NCBI RefSeq assembly: GCF_015712165.1
Contig: NZ_JADPZX010000001.1
Coordinates: forward strand, 434,001-498,000
Direction of reading: 5' to 3'
Length of the DNA stretch: 64,000 bases
From: Streptomyces spinoverrucosus
GTDB taxonomy: Bacteria; Actinomycetota; Actinomycetes; Streptomycetales; Streptomycetaceae
Shown: piece after piece, positions 50,969 to 59,348 of the stretch
Layout: every line of letters begins with the position of its first letter
How positions within the stretch are numbered: the first letter of the stretch is position 1
Notes under the pieces: model-generated
The model's input: only the letters and a program-made list of their open reading frames with translations
Told to the model about the DNA's origin: nothing
The model's database searches: none
Translations under genes and position numbers: made by a program

Positions 50969-51415
50969 CTACTGAACGGGCAGTGGCGCTTCCGTTCGCG
51001 GGCCGAGGATCCGGCGCTCGCGCTCCTCGATGCGCACGTCGTTGATGCTCGCCTCGCGACGGGTCATCAGCCCGTTCTCGTCGAACTCCCACAGCTCGTT
51101 GCCGTACGACCGCCACCACTGGCCGTCGGCGTCCCGGCACTCGTACTGGAAGCGGACCGCGATGCGGTTGCCGTCGAACGCCCACAGGTCCTTGCGCAGC
51201 GCGTACTCCTGCTCGCGCCGCCACTTCGCGGTGAGGAACTCGACGATCTCGGCGCGGCCGGTGACGAAGGTGTCGCGGTTGCGCCAGACCGATTCCTCGG
51301 AGTAGGCGAGGGCGACCTTGTGCGGGTCGCGGGTGTTCCAGGCGTCCTCGGCGGCCCGCACCTTCTGCGCGGCGGTCTCGCGGGTGAAGGGCGGCAGGGG
51401 CGGGCGAGTGGTCAT
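50969..51415 (-). CDS. DUF1348 / SnoaL-like (NTF2-fold) protein
   Basis: A 148-residue protein of the NTF2-like fold. The opening [22 protein letters not shown] and the segments [26 protein letters not shown] and [20 protein letters not shown] are typical of DUF1348. It may bind or isomerise a small hydrophobic ligand. GAGGAG lies seven bases before the ATG. It is divergent from a TetR-family gene, with two identical palindromes in the 105-base gap, so it is very likely repressed by that regulator. Confidence 0.88.
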   Translation of the reverse strand: MTTRPPLPPFTRETAAQKVRAAEDAWNTRDPHKVALAYSEESVWRNRDTFVTGRAEIVEFLTAKWRREQEYALRKDLWAFDGNRIAVRFQYECRDADGQWWRSYGNELWEFDENGLMTRREASINDVRIEERERRILGPRTEAPLPVQ

Positions 51416-51436
51416 GGGTGCTCCTCGGAGGAAGAT

Positions 51437-51454
51437 GGAGAACGACCGTTCTCC
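51437..51454. promoter_or_regulatory. Operator 1 of the TetR-family regulator
   Basis: GGAGAACGACCGTTCTCC: perfect 8-2-8 palindrome, 22 bases upstream of the DUF1348 start. The same arms recur at 51473-51490 with a centre-to-centre distance of 36 bases. Confidence 0.82.
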
Positions 51455-51472
51455 GACACGGCTGCTACCGTA

Positions 51473-51490
51473 GGAGAACGCACGTTCTCC
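51473..51490. promoter_or_regulatory. Operator 2 of the TetR-family regulator
   Basis: GGAGAACGCACGTTCTCC: perfect 8-2-8 palindrome with arms identical to operator 1, 30 bases before the TetR start. Together the two sites can shut both divergent promoters. Confidence 0.82.
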
Positions 51491-51520
51491 CGTCAAGGAA
51501 GTCAAGGAAGAGGTCGGTTC

Positions 51521-52105
51521 ATGGACAACGCCGTCGCCCGGGAGCGGGCTCTGGACGCCGCGGAGCGGCTGTTCTACGGGCGCGGCGTGCAGTCCGTCGG
51601 CATGGACGACGTACGCGGCGCCTCGGGGGTCTCGCTGAAGCGGCTGTACCAGCTGTTCCCGGCGAAGGAACAGCTGGTCGAGGCGTACCTGGAGCGGCGT
51701 GACGTGCGCTGGCGGGGGCGGCTCGCCACCTATGTGGCGGCCCGGGGGGAGCCCCGGGAGCGGATCCTGGCCGTCTTCGACTGGCTGGCGGAGTGGTTCG
51801 GCGAGGCGGACTTCCGCGGCTGCGCCTGGATCAACGCGTACGGCGAACTGGGCGCCGTCTCCGACCGGGTGGCCGAGCAGGTGCGGGCGCACAAGCGGGC
51901 CTTTGGGGACTACGTCGGCACTCTGGTCGCCGACGCCGGGCTGCCCGCCACGCTCACCGGGCCGCTGTGCCTGCTGGCGGAGGGCGCCATGGTGACGGCC
52001 GGGATCACGGGGAGCACGGAGCCTGCCGCGCAGGCGCGCGAGGGGGCGCGGCTGCTGCTGGCGTCGGATGTCACCTCGGCCGGGGACGGTTCGTCGAGGG
52101 AGTGA
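51521..52105 (+). CDS. TetR/AcrR-family repressor
   Basis: A 194-residue repressor. DNA-binding domain 5-50: [21 protein letters not shown], then [22 protein letters not shown], the usual recognition helix region. The C-terminal ligand domain includes [23 protein letters not shown], with CAWINA recalling the cysteine-bearing segment of NemR-like quinone/electrophile sensors. AAGGAAGAGG lies upstream of the ATG. It probably represses itself and the divergent DUF1348-flavoprotein pair through the twin palindromes. An ECF sigma gene follows by 24 bases. Confidence 0.92.
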   Translation: MDNAVARERALDAAERLFYGRGVQSVGMDDVRGASGVSLKRLYQLFPAKEQLVEAYLERRDVRWRGRLATYVAARGEPRERILAVFDWLAEWFGEADFRGCAWINAYGELGAVSDRVAEQVRAHKRAFGDYVGTLVADAGLPATLTGPLCLLAEGAMVTAGITGSTEPAAQAREGARLLLASDVTSAGDGSSRE

Positions 52106-52129
52106 CGGAGCAGGCCGAGGAGGTGACCC

Positions 52130-53011
52130 ATGGGCGTCCAGGAGGAGCTGGCGGCGCGCTTCGAGGCGGAGCGCGGGCGGTTGCGGGCGGTCGCGTTCCG
52201 GATGCTGGGCTCGCCCGACGAGGCGGACGACGCCGTCCAGGAGGCATGGCTGCGGCTGAGCCGCGCCGGCGGCGACGGAGTCGGCAACCTGGCGGCCTGG
52301 CTGACGACGGTGGTGTCCCGGATCTGCCTCGACATGCTGCGGGCCCGCGCGGCCCGGCGCGAGGAGCCGTACGGCCAGGAACTCGACGGCGACGGCAACG
52401 TGCCCGAGGACGAGGCGGTGCTGATCGACTCGGTGGGACTCGCACTGCTGGTCGTGCTGGACACGCTGGGGCCGGCCGAGCGGGTCGCGTTCGTGCTGCA
52501 CGACCTGTTCGCCGTGCCCTTCGAGGACATCGCCCGGATCGTCGACCGGTCGCTGCCGGCGGCCAAGAAGCTGGCCAGCCGGGCCCGGCACAAGGTGCGG
52601 GGCACACCGGCGCTGCCCGCCGCCGAGGTGGACCGGCACCGGCGGGTCGTCGAGGCGTTCCTGGCCGCCGCGCGGGGTGGTGACATCGGCGCGCTGCTCG
52701 ACGTACTGGCCCCGGACGTGGTCCGCCGTGCCGACCCGGCCGTCCTGCCGCCCGGGGTGGCTCCGGTGCTGCGGGGTGCCCGTGCGGTGGCCGAGGGGAC
52801 CGTGCGGTTGCGCGAGCGCTCCCGGCACGCGGTCACCGCGCTCGTCGACGGCCACGTCGGCGTCGTCGTCGCCCCGCGCGGACGGCTGCTGTTCGCCCTC
52901 ACGGTCACCGTCGAGGGTGACCGGATCGGCTCGTACGAGGTTGTCGCCGACCCGGCGCGGCTGCGGCGGCTGGAGCTGGCGGTGCTGGACGGGCTCGGCT
53001 CGGAGCGCTGA
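52130..53011 (+). CDS. ECF sigma factor with C-terminal SnoaL-like domain (SigJ/ECF41-like)
   Basis: A 293-residue sigma factor. Region 2 (10-75): [23 protein letters not shown]; region 4 (100-155): [22 protein letters not shown] and [24 protein letters not shown] SnoaL-like domain of about 130 residues follows and likely tunes activity in place of an anti-sigma factor; near its end [12 protein letters not shown] occupies the place of the NPDKL motif of ECF41. AGGAGG is nine bases before the ATG. It lies downstream of the TetR gene with 24 bases between and is probably co-transcribed. Confidence 0.88.
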   Translation: MGVQEELAARFEAERGRLRAVAFRMLGSPDEADDAVQEAWLRLSRAGGDGVGNLAAWLTTVVSRICLDMLRARAARREEPYGQELDGDGNVPEDEAVLIDSVGLALLVVLDTLGPAERVAFVLHDLFAVPFEDIARIVDRSLPAAKKLASRARHKVRGTPALPAAEVDRHRRVVEAFLAAARGGDIGALLDVLAPDVVRRADPAVLPPGVAPVLRGARAVAEGTVRLRERSRHAVTALVDGHVGVVVAPRGRLLFALTVTVEGDRIGSYEVVADPARLRRLELAVLDGLGSER

Positions 53012-53144
53012 AGGCCCGGGCCACCGCCTGACCCGGGAGGCAATCGCGGCACCCGGGAGTGTCGGCCCGGCGGATGAATCCCGCGTTTGTCAGTGTTGGG
53101 CACGGTGATTGCCGGCTTCGGTACACGACGATGGGACGGTTGCC

Positions 53145-53591
53145 ATGCCTCTTGAGGGCGAGTACGAGCCCAGCCCGACGCAGTGGGTGCGCGAGCAGGT
53201 GGAGTTGTACGAGAGCTCCGGCGGCACCAAGGGAACGACCCTGCTGGACACCGGGTTGCCCGTGGTGCTGCTGACGACCCGTGGCGTGCGGAGCGGCAAG
53301 ATCCGCAAGACGCCGCTGATGCGGGTGGAGCACGAGGGGCGTTACGCCATCGTGGCGTCGCTGGGCGGCGCGCCCAAGCACCCGGTCTGGTACCACAACG
53401 TCAAGGCCGATCCGCACGTGGAACTCCAGGACGGCCCGGAGAAGCGGGACATGACGGCCCGGGAGGTCAGCGGCGCGGAGAAGGAGCAGTGGTGGGAGCG
53501 GGCCGTGGCCGCGTATCCGCCGTACGCCGACTACCAGAAGAAGACCGACCGTGTGATCCCGGTGTTCGTGCTCGAAACGGTCGACGGCTGA
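53145..53591 (+). CDS. Deazaflavin (F420)-dependent nitroreductase-family protein
   Basis: A 148-residue split-barrel protein of the Ddn family. Landmarks: [26 protein letters not shown] split over 50-75, [23 protein letters not shown], and the C-terminal [18 protein letters not shown]. These bind F420 and reduce quinones or nitro compounds. The ATG at 53145 starts [18 protein letters not shown], the usual N-terminus; an upstream reading from 53109 is not supported. A strong terminator follows the stop. Confidence 0.9.
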   Translation: MPLEGEYEPSPTQWVREQVELYESSGGTKGTTLLDTGLPVVLLTTRGVRSGKIRKTPLMRVEHEGRYAIVASLGGAPKHPVWYHNVKADPHVELQDGPEKRDMTAREVSGAEKEQWWERAVAAYPPYADYQKKTDRVIPVFVLETVDG

Positions 53592-53644
53592 GTTCTTTTC
53601 CGGTGCCGTGATGCATGAAGGCTCAGATGCCGGGCACCCGCACG

Positions 53645-54694
53645 TCAGGCCCCGCCGCGTTCCCCCGTCGCGGCGGGGCTTTCGTCTGCCTCCTGGGCGA
53701 GCCGGTCGGTCACGTCGAGGAAGATCTGGTCGGCCTCGGGCACGGTACGCGCGATCGACCGCTTGATGCGTACGGCGACCTCCTCGACCCGCTCGCTGTC
53801 CAGCCCGGGAACCAGGTCGACGCGGGCGGCCACCAGCGCGGAGTCGATGCCGGTCTTCATGGTGAACAGCGCCTCCACGCTGTCGATCTCGGGCTGCGCC
53901 CGCAGCAGTGCGCGGATCCTGCCGCTCGCCTCCGGGTCCGCGGCCTCGCCGATCAGCTGGGCGCGGGCGTCCTTGCCGAGCCGGTAGGCCACGTACACCA
54001 GCAGCGCGCCGATGGCCAGCGACGCGGACGCCTCCCACACCACCTCGCCGGTGGCCATGTGCAGCGCCATGCCGGTGATGGCGAGGGTCAGGCCGAGCAC
54101 CGCGGTGCCGTCCTCGGCGACGACGGTGCGCAGGGCCGGGTCGCGCAGGCCGTCGGCGACGCCCTGCCGGCGCAGTTGGTGCAGGGCGCGGAGCAGGGAG
54201 GCTCCCTCGGCGAGCAGGGCGACGCCCAGGACGATCAGCCCGGCCGCATAGCCGGCGAAGGTCTCCTCGGTGCCCTTGGTGAGCGCCTCGAAGCCCTGGA
54301 AGAAGGAGAAGCAGCCGCCCATGACGAAGATCCCGACGGCCGCGAGCAGCGACCAGAAGAAGCGTTCCTTGCCGTAGCCGAAGGGATGCCGCCGGTCGGC
54401 GGGGCGGCGGCTGCGGCGCAGCGCGGCCAGCAGGAAGACCTCGTTCAGACTGTCGGCCACGGAGTGCGCCGCCTCCGACAGCAGGGCGGGCGAACCGGCG
54501 AGCACACCGCCGATCACCTTGGCGACCGCGATCACCAGGTTGGCCGCGAGCGCGACGAGCACGGTCACGCGGGTCCTGCGATCGATGCTGTGGCCGGTCT
54601 TCGCGTCGGTCTGGGGGGTGGTCTCGGGGACGGTCTCGCGGTCCGTCCCGGGGTCGGTGTTGGGTGTCGATGTGTCCGTGGGTGTGCCGCTCAC
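53645..54694 (-). CDS. Cation diffusion facilitator (CDF) metal transporter
   Basis: A 349-residue transporter with a Thr/Asp-rich tail of about 30 residues at the N-terminus and six membrane helices (about 38-245). The metal-site helices show SEAAHSVADSLNEVFLL (His and Asp of site A) and VVAEDGTAVLGL in helix 5. A cytoplasmic ferredoxin-like domain (260-330) follows. It should export Zn2+, Mn2+ or Fe2+ in exchange for protons. Start GTG at 54694 (or one codon earlier) is approximate; no good ribosome-binding site. Its last codons carry the hairpin that terminates the opposing gene. Confidence 0.88.
   Translation of the reverse strand: MSGTPTDTSTPNTDPGTDRETVPETTPQTDAKTGHSIDRRTRVTVLVALAANLVIAVAKVIGGVLAGSPALLSEAAHSVADSLNEVFLLAALRRSRRPADRRHPFGYGKERFFWSLLAAVGIFVMGGCFSFFQGFEALTKGTEETFAGYAAGLIVLGVALLAEGASLLRALHQLRRQGVADGLRDPALRTVVAEDGTAVLGLTLAITGMALHMATGEVVWEASASLAIGALLVYVAYRLGKDARAQLIGEAADPEASGRIRALLRAQPEIDSVEALFTMKTGIDSALVAARVDLVPGLDSERVEEVAVRIKRSIARTVPEADQIFLDVTDRLAQEADESPAATGERGGA
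53649..53682 (+). terminator. Terminator of the F420-dependent gene, inside the CDF 3' end
   Basis: GCCCCGCCGCG pairs perfectly with CGCGGCGGGGC across 9 bases and is followed by TTT, so it points to the + strand transcript. It starts 57 bases after that gene's stop and lies within the last codons of the convergent CDF gene. Confidence 0.8.
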
Positions 54695-54802
54695 CACCGC
54701 CGGTTGCCCCCGTCGGGGCGGATCACACCGTGCCGGGCGCGGAAACGGGGGAACTCGGGAACCCGGTCGGCAGCATTGCCCACGCCAGGGAGGAGAGAGG
54801 TC

Positions 54803-55834
54803 ATGAGCGGCCAGGGCGACGGGAACGGTGACGGCAACAGCGCCTACGGCCGGAAGTCGTTCCAGCGGTCCAAGAGTCACTTCGCGGACCGGATCACGGC
54901 GGACGGCCGGGACGGCTGGCCGGTCGCGGCGGCGCGTTACCGTCTGGTGGTCAGCCGTGCCTGTCCGTGGGCGAGCCGCGCGGTGATCTCGCGGCGGCTG
55001 CTGGGGCTGGAGGCGGCGATGTCGATGGCCATCGCCGACCCGATCCAGGACGACCGCAGCTGGCGCTTCACCCTCGACCCGGACGGCCGCGACCCCGTCC
55101 TGGGCATCCGCTTCCTCAGCGAGGCGTACGACAGGCGGGAGACCGGCTACCCGGGTGGTGTCAGCGTGCCGGCGATCGTCGACGTACCCACCGGGAAGCT
55201 GGTCACCAACGACTACCAGCGGATCACCCTCGACTTCGCGACCGAGTGGACCGCCCTGCACCGTCGGGGCGCACCCGACCTGTACCCGGAGGGGCTGCGG
55301 GACGAGGTCGAGGCGGTGATGGCGGACGTCTACGAGGACGTCAACAACGGTGTGTACCGGGCGGGTTTCGCCACCGGGCAGGAGGAGTACGAGGCCGCCT
55401 GCGCGGACGTCTTCCGGCGGCTGGAGCTGCTGACTCCGCGGCTGGCCCGGCAGCGCTATCTGGTCGGTGACACGATCACGGAGGCGGACATCCGGCTGTT
55501 CACCACGCTGGTCCGCTTCGACGCGGTCTATCACGGCCACTTCAAGTGCAACCGCTGGAAGCTGACGGAGAACGAGGTGCTGTGGGCGTACGCCCGCGAC
55601 CTGTTCCAGACGCCCGGCTTCGGTGACACCGTCGACTTCGACCACATCAAGCGGCACTACTACCAGGTGCACACCGGAATCAACCCGACCGGGATCGTGC
55701 CGCTCGGCCCGGACCTCGCGGGCTGGTTGACGCCGCATCACCGGGAGGAACTCGGCGGGCGCCCGTTCGGGGACGGCACGCCTCCGGGGCCGGTGCGCCC
55801 GGGCGAGGAGGTCCCGGCGGCGGGCCGGCCCTGA
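54803..55834 (+). CDS. Xi-class glutathione-transferase-like hydroquinone reductase (Ecm4/YqjG family)
   Basis: A 343-residue protein of the glutathionyl-hydroquinone reductase family. The catalytic Cys is C54 in SRACPWASRAV; further family segments are VSVPAIVDVPTGKLVTNDY, DVYEDVNNGVYRAGFATGQ and ITEADIRLFTTLVRFDAVYHGHFKCNR. In glutathione users it removes glutathione from quinols; actinomycetes use mycothiol, so the thiol partner here may be mycothiol (inference). GGAGAGAGG lies just before the ATG. It is divergent from the CDF gene by 108 bases and followed by a DUF4235 gene 32 bases on. Confidence 0.9.
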   Translation: MSGQGDGNGDGNSAYGRKSFQRSKSHFADRITADGRDGWPVAAARYRLVVSRACPWASRAVISRRLLGLEAAMSMAIADPIQDDRSWRFTLDPDGRDPVLGIRFLSEAYDRRETGYPGGVSVPAIVDVPTGKLVTNDYQRITLDFATEWTALHRRGAPDLYPEGLRDEVEAVMADVYEDVNNGVYRAGFATGQEEYEAACADVFRRLELLTPRLARQRYLVGDTITEADIRLFTTLVRFDAVYHGHFKCNRWKLTENEVLWAYARDLFQTPGFGDTVDFDHIKRHYYQVHTGINPTGIVPLGPDLAGWLTPHHREELGGRPFGDGTPPGPVRPGEEVPAAGRP

Positions 55835-55866
55835 GAAACCGTTCACAGCGAACCAAGGAGACCCAG

Positions 55867-56172
55867 GTGGCCAAGAAAAAGAAGAAGCAGAAGCTCCCCG
55901 TCGCCTACCAGCCCGTCGGATGGGTGCTGGGGTGGGCCGGCGGTTGGCTGGCCGGGCTCGCCTTCCGCAAGACGTGGATGGCGATCCGGCACGAGGAGGA
56001 CGCGCCGGACGCGCTGGACCCGGACCGCGGCTGGGGCGAGATCGTGCTGGCCGCCGCGATCCAGGGCGCCATCTTCGCGGCCGTGCGCAGCGCCGTGGAC
56101 CGCGGCGGCGCGAAGGCCATCGAGCGCTCGACCGGTGTGTGGCCGGCGGCGCAGAAGGGCGGCCGGGACTGA
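55867..56172 (+). CDS. DUF4235 membrane protein
   Basis: A 101-residue protein that starts MAKKKKKQKLPVAYQPVGWV (GTG start, AAGGAGA upstream). Hydrophobic segments at about 17-35 and 57-78 and the stretch DRGWGEIVLAAAIQGAIFAAVRS are the DUF4235 pattern. Function unknown; it is probably a small membrane protein. It follows the glutathione-transferase-like gene with 32 bases between and may share its transcript. It converges with the VOC gene, 12 bases between stops. Confidence 0.88.
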   Translation: MAKKKKKQKLPVAYQPVGWVLGWAGGWLAGLAFRKTWMAIRHEEDAPDALDPDRGWGEIVLAAAIQGAIFAAVRSAVDRGGAKAIERSTGVWPAAQKGGRD

Positions 56173-56184
56173 GCCCGGCCCCGC

Positions 56185-56577
56185 TCAGCCCTGCTTCGGT
56201 GCCGTGGGCAGGGCGCGGCGCAGGGTGAAGGAGTGGCCCGCCGGGTCGGCATAGCCGCGTTCCTCGAACGGCCCGGCGGAGTCCTTGGTGTCCACGGGAC
56301 GCCCGCCCAGCGAGACGATCCGGCGCTCGGCCGCGTCCAGGTCCGTGACCAGGAACTCCAGATGCGCCTGGAGGGAGTTCTCGGGGCGCGGCCAGCTCGG
56401 CGGCGTGGCGTTGACATCGCGCCGGAACGCCAGGCGGGTGCCGTCGGCGCTCCTGATCTCCACGCGGTTGGCGGTCGCGTCGGTCTCCTCGGCCTCCATC
56501 AGCTCCTTGTAGAACACGGCGAGCTTCTCGGGCTCGGCACAGTCGAGCACCACGACGCCCGCGGTCACCACTGACAT
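56185..56577 (-). CDS. VOC-family (glyoxalase/bleomycin-resistance fold) protein
   Basis: A 130-residue protein with two beta-alpha-beta-beta-beta modules. TAGVVVLDCAEPEKLAVFYKEL starts the first; LQAHLEFLVTDLDAAERRIVSLGG the second; YADPAGHSFTLRR the last strand. It is the stand-alone type close to the glyoxalase-like domain of unknown substrate. The ATG behind GGAGGAGAC is a good start. No evident partner gene. Confidence 0.88.
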   Translation of the reverse strand: MSVVTAGVVVLDCAEPEKLAVFYKELMEAEETDATANRVEIRSADGTRLAFRRDVNATPPSWPRPENSLQAHLEFLVTDLDAAERRIVSLGGRPVDTKDSAGPFEERGYADPAGHSFTLRRALPTAPKQG

Positions 56578-56921
56578 GTCTCCTCCGAAGGGTCCAGGGG
56601 CACGGGACGCTGCTGCCCCGCCGCCCTGTCCTTGCGGATATCCCGGCCCGCCGGATTCAGACGCCTCGGAACCGTCTGAGCGGCCCGTCAACTGCCGGGT
56701 GCCCTGTGGGGGGTGGGAGTGTACGCAGCTCAAGTGCCTTGAGCAGTAACCCAGATCACGGCCGTGTCACGGTATAGATCATTTACGCCCTGGGCAGCCT
56801 CGTAGCGCTTCTCGGTTCAACTTTCGGCCAGCGAAGCTCAGTTCGAATGAACGGACGGTCGTGCGGGCCGTCCGCTCGCAGGGCGGGGGGACTCTGCGTT
56901 CCGTCTCCCGAAAGGAAGCGC
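56578..56921. other. Intergenic region upstream of the terpene synthase gene
   Basis: These 344 bases separate divergent VOC and terpene synthase genes. The part from 56725 to 56850 is AT-rich for this genome and holds two palindromes: GCTCAAGTGCCTTGAGC at 56728-56744 and CCGTGTCACGG at 56762-56772, followed by TATAGAT. These are likely regulatory. No small gene was seen. Confidence 0.55.
56728..56744. promoter_or_regulatory. 7-3-7 palindrome upstream of the terpene synthase
   Basis: GCTCAAG-TGC-CTTGAGC is a perfect dyad 177 bases before the start codon. The half-sites CTCAAG/CTTGAG look like those of MerR/SoxR-type operators, but SoxR sites have a four-base centre. The first 14 bases recur exactly at 37748-37761 (other strand). 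Confidence 0.55.
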
Positions 56922-57953
56922 ATGCCTCAGGACGTCCGATTCGACCTCCCCTTCGAGACCCCTGTCAGCGACCATCTGGAGTACGCCCGCGAGCGCCATC
57001 TGCGCTGGGTGTGGGAGAAGGGACTGGTGCGCAGCCAGGCCGGCTTCGAGGAGTACTGCTCCTGGGACCTGCCCCAGGCCGCGGCGCGCACCTACCCGTA
57101 CGCGTCGGCGGACGACATGGTCGTCCTGATGAACTGGTTCTCACTGGCCTTTCTCTTCGACGACCAGTTCGACGCCGGCCGGCCTGACCGTGCCGACCGG
57201 GTCGCGGAGGTGGCGCGCGAGCTCATCGTGACGCCCCTGCGTCCGGCGGGCAGCCGGCCCCGGGTGGTGTGCCCGATCACGGTGGCCTGGACCGAGGTCT
57301 GGGAACAGCTCTCGGATGGCATGTCCCTGACCTGGCAGACGCGGTTCGCCGCCTCCTGGGGCCGCTTCCTCGCGGCGCATGTCGAGGAGGTCGATCTGGC
57401 GGCGCAGGGGCTGGCCGGATCGTTGGGGCCGGACGCGTACGCCGTCTTCCGGCGCCGTACGGTCGGCATCCATCACAGCATCGACGCCGGTGAGCGAAGC
57501 CGCCGTTTCGAGGTGCCGGCGCAGGCGATGGCGCATCCGCTGATGGAGCGGATGCGGGATCTGGCCGCGGACACCATCGGGTTCATGAACGACATCCACT
57601 CCTTCGAGCGCGAGCGGCGCCGGGGCGACGGCCACAACCTGATAGCCGTGCTGCACAAGGAGCGGGGCGGTTCGTGGCGGGAGGCGGCGGACGCGGCGTA
57701 CCGCATGACGACCGACTGCCTCGCCGAGTACCTGGAGCTGGAGGCCGGGGTGCCGCGGATGTGCGACGAGCTGGGCCTCGACGAGGACGAGCGGACCCGA
57801 GTGCGGATGGGCGTGGAGGCCATCCAGCACTGGATCAACGGCAACTACGAGTGGGCCCTGACCACCGGCCGCTACGCGGCGGCGAAGGACGGTCCCGTCG
57901 CCACGGCCGAACGGGCCGGGCGGGGCTCGGTGGACGATTTGCTGGCGGTGTAG
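56922..57953 (+). CDS. Class I terpene synthase (sesquiterpene-cyclase type)
   Basis: A 343-residue all-helical cyclase. The Asp-rich motif DDQFD (80-84) and the NSE motif N223-D-I-H-S227-F-E-R-E231 bind the Mg2+ ions that hold farnesyl diphosphate; R178/R179 and the RY pair in TGRYAAAKD near the end complete the site. The opening MPQDVRFDLPF recalls pentalenene-synthase-type enzymes, but the product cannot be named. AAAGGAAG precedes the ATG at 56922. It is convergent with the conservon P450 gene across a strong terminator; a functional link is possible but unproven. Confidence 0.93.
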   Translation: MPQDVRFDLPFETPVSDHLEYARERHLRWVWEKGLVRSQAGFEEYCSWDLPQAAARTYPYASADDMVVLMNWFSLAFLFDDQFDAGRPDRADRVAEVARELIVTPLRPAGSRPRVVCPITVAWTEVWEQLSDGMSLTWQTRFAASWGRFLAAHVEEVDLAAQGLAGSLGPDAYAVFRRRTVGIHHSIDAGERSRRFEVPAQAMAHPLMERMRDLAADTIGFMNDIHSFERERRRGDGHNLIAVLHKERGGSWREAADAAYRMTTDCLAEYLELEAGVPRMCDELGLDEDERTRVRMGVEAIQHWINGNYEWALTTGRYAAAKDGPVATAERAGRGSVDDLLAV

Positions 57954-57984
57954 AACGGGGCGACTGCCCGGTTTGCCCCTCGAA

Positions 57985-58048
57985 GGGTGGTCCGCCGTGG
58001 GGCCGGACCGGCGACAGGCCGGGACCGGGGCCCCACGGCGGACCTCCC
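57985..58048. terminator. Very strong bidirectional terminator
   Basis: GGTCCGCCGTGGGGCC (57989-58004) pairs perfectly with GGCCCCACGGCGGACC (58029-58044); beyond one T-T mismatch three more G-C pairs extend it. The 24-base loop is itself structured. It separates the terpene synthase and conservon transcripts. Confidence 0.85.
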
Positions 58049-58058
58049 GCGTCAACCA

Positions 58059-58095
58059 CGCTGCGGGTCAATACACAAACGCTGCTGGTCAATAC
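58059..58095. repeat. Direct repeat of 16 bp at the conservon 3' end
   Basis: CGCTGCGGGTCAATAC (58059-58074) and CGCTGCTGGTCAATAC (58080-58095) differ at one base; period 21. They end two bases before the P450 stop codon. Function unknown. Confidence 0.65.
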
Positions 58096-58097
58096 GC

Positions 58098-59348
58098 CTA
58101 GACGGCGAACTCGACCGGCAGGCTGTCCAGTCGGGACTCCCAGCTGGACGCCGTGGAGGACAGTTCCTCCGGTGGGACCGCGAGGCGCAGGCCCGGCAGC
58201 CGGTGCAGCAGGACGTCGACGGCGATCTCGATGATGGCCTGGCCGATGTTCTGCCCGGGGCACTCGTGCGGGCCCGAACTGAACGCCAGGTGCGACTGGT
58301 TGCCCTGGACCGACACGCCCTGGTCGGGCCGGACCTCCGGGTCGAGGTTGCCGGCCGCGAGGCCGAGGACGAGCAGGTCGCCCTCCTTGACCGGGCAGCC
58401 GCCCAACTCCAGGTCGGCGGTGGCGAACCGGCCCGGCAGGACGGCCAGCGGCGGGGTGTCCCACATGACCTCCTCCACCACCGAGGAGACCGTCAACTGC
58501 CCGCTGACCAGGCCGGAGAGCCGTGAGACGTCGGTGAGCAGCAGTTGCAGCACCCGGGCGAGCAGATTGCTGGTCGTGGTGTGCCCGGCGATCAGCACCA
58601 GACGCAGATGGCTGACGACCTCGTCCATGTCCAGCCCGGCGGGGTGCTCCAGCAGGGCGGTGGTGAAGTCGGCTCCCGGTTCGTCCCGCTTGCGCTCGGC
58701 GAGTTCGCCGAGGATCTGCCGGATGTGCCCGTCGTGCACGATGGCGTCCTCGCCACCCTTGAGCACCTGGGCAGACGATTCGACCAGCCGGCGCCCCTCG
58801 CTCTCGGCGAGCCCCAGCACCCGGGTGAGGACGAGCATCGGCAGGTACTCGGCGTAGTCCGTCACCAGGTCGGCGCGCCCCACGTCCGCGAACGCGTCGA
58901 TCTGCTTGTTGGCGAAGTGCGTGGCGTGCCGCCGGATGCCGCGCGCGGCCGCGGCCTGCAGCCCGTCGTTGACGGCGCCGCGCAGCCTGCGGTGCGGTTC
59001 GCCGTCCTGCGAGACGCAGTCGGGGCGCCAGCCGATCATCGGGATCAGCGGCGAAGTATCCCCGACCCGGCCCTCCCGCCAGTCCCGCCAGGTCCGGGCG
59101 TCCCGGGTGAACTGGAGCGGGTTGTCGAGAACCCGCCGGTTGTCGCGGTAACCGAGCACCAGCCAGGCCGGGACGTCGCCCTCCAGCAGCACCGGGGCGA
59201 CCGTGCCGTGTTCCTTGCGCAGCCGCTCGTAGATGGCGGCCGGCTCGGTCGCCGCCTCCGGCCCGTACAGGCGGGTGAGGTCGCCGGAGCCGTGGGCGAC
59301 GGGGCAGCCGTGCGGGGTGTCGGGACCGTTTAAGGTCTGGTCGTTCAT
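58098..59348 (-). CDS. cvnE: Conservon cytochrome P450 (CvnE, CYP157-like) lacking ExxR arginine
   Basis: A 416-residue P450. The haem-Cys loop is FSSGPHECPG (C363) and the I-helix AGHTTT (254-259), both normal. The K-helix ExxR motif reads E293-V-M-W296: Trp replaces the invariant Arg, as described for the CYP157 family, which is found in conservons. Codon 6 is TTA (59331-59333), so translation should depend on bldA. The ATG overlaps the cvnD stop by four bases. Expected redox partners are ferredoxins; the substrate is unknown, though a terpene synthase is encoded next door on the other strand. Confidence 0.92.
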   Translation of the reverse strand: MNDQTLNGPDTPHGCPVAHGSGDLTRLYGPEAATEPAAIYERLRKEHGTVAPVLLEGDVPAWLVLGYRDNRRVLDNPLQFTRDARTWRDWREGRVGDTSPLIPMIGWRPDCVSQDGEPHRRLRGAVNDGLQAAAARGIRRHATHFANKQIDAFADVGRADLVTDYAEYLPMLVLTRVLGLAESEGRRLVESSAQVLKGGEDAIVHDGHIRQILGELAERKRDEPGADFTTALLEHPAGLDMDEVVSHLRLVLIAGHTTTSNLLARVLQLLLTDVSRLSGLVSGQLTVSSVVEEVMWDTPPLAVLPGRFATADLELGGCPVKEGDLLVLGLAAGNLDPEVRPDQGVSVQGNQSHLAFSSGPHECPGQNIGQAIIEIAVDVLLHRLPGLRLAVPPEELSSTASSWESRLDSLPVEFAV

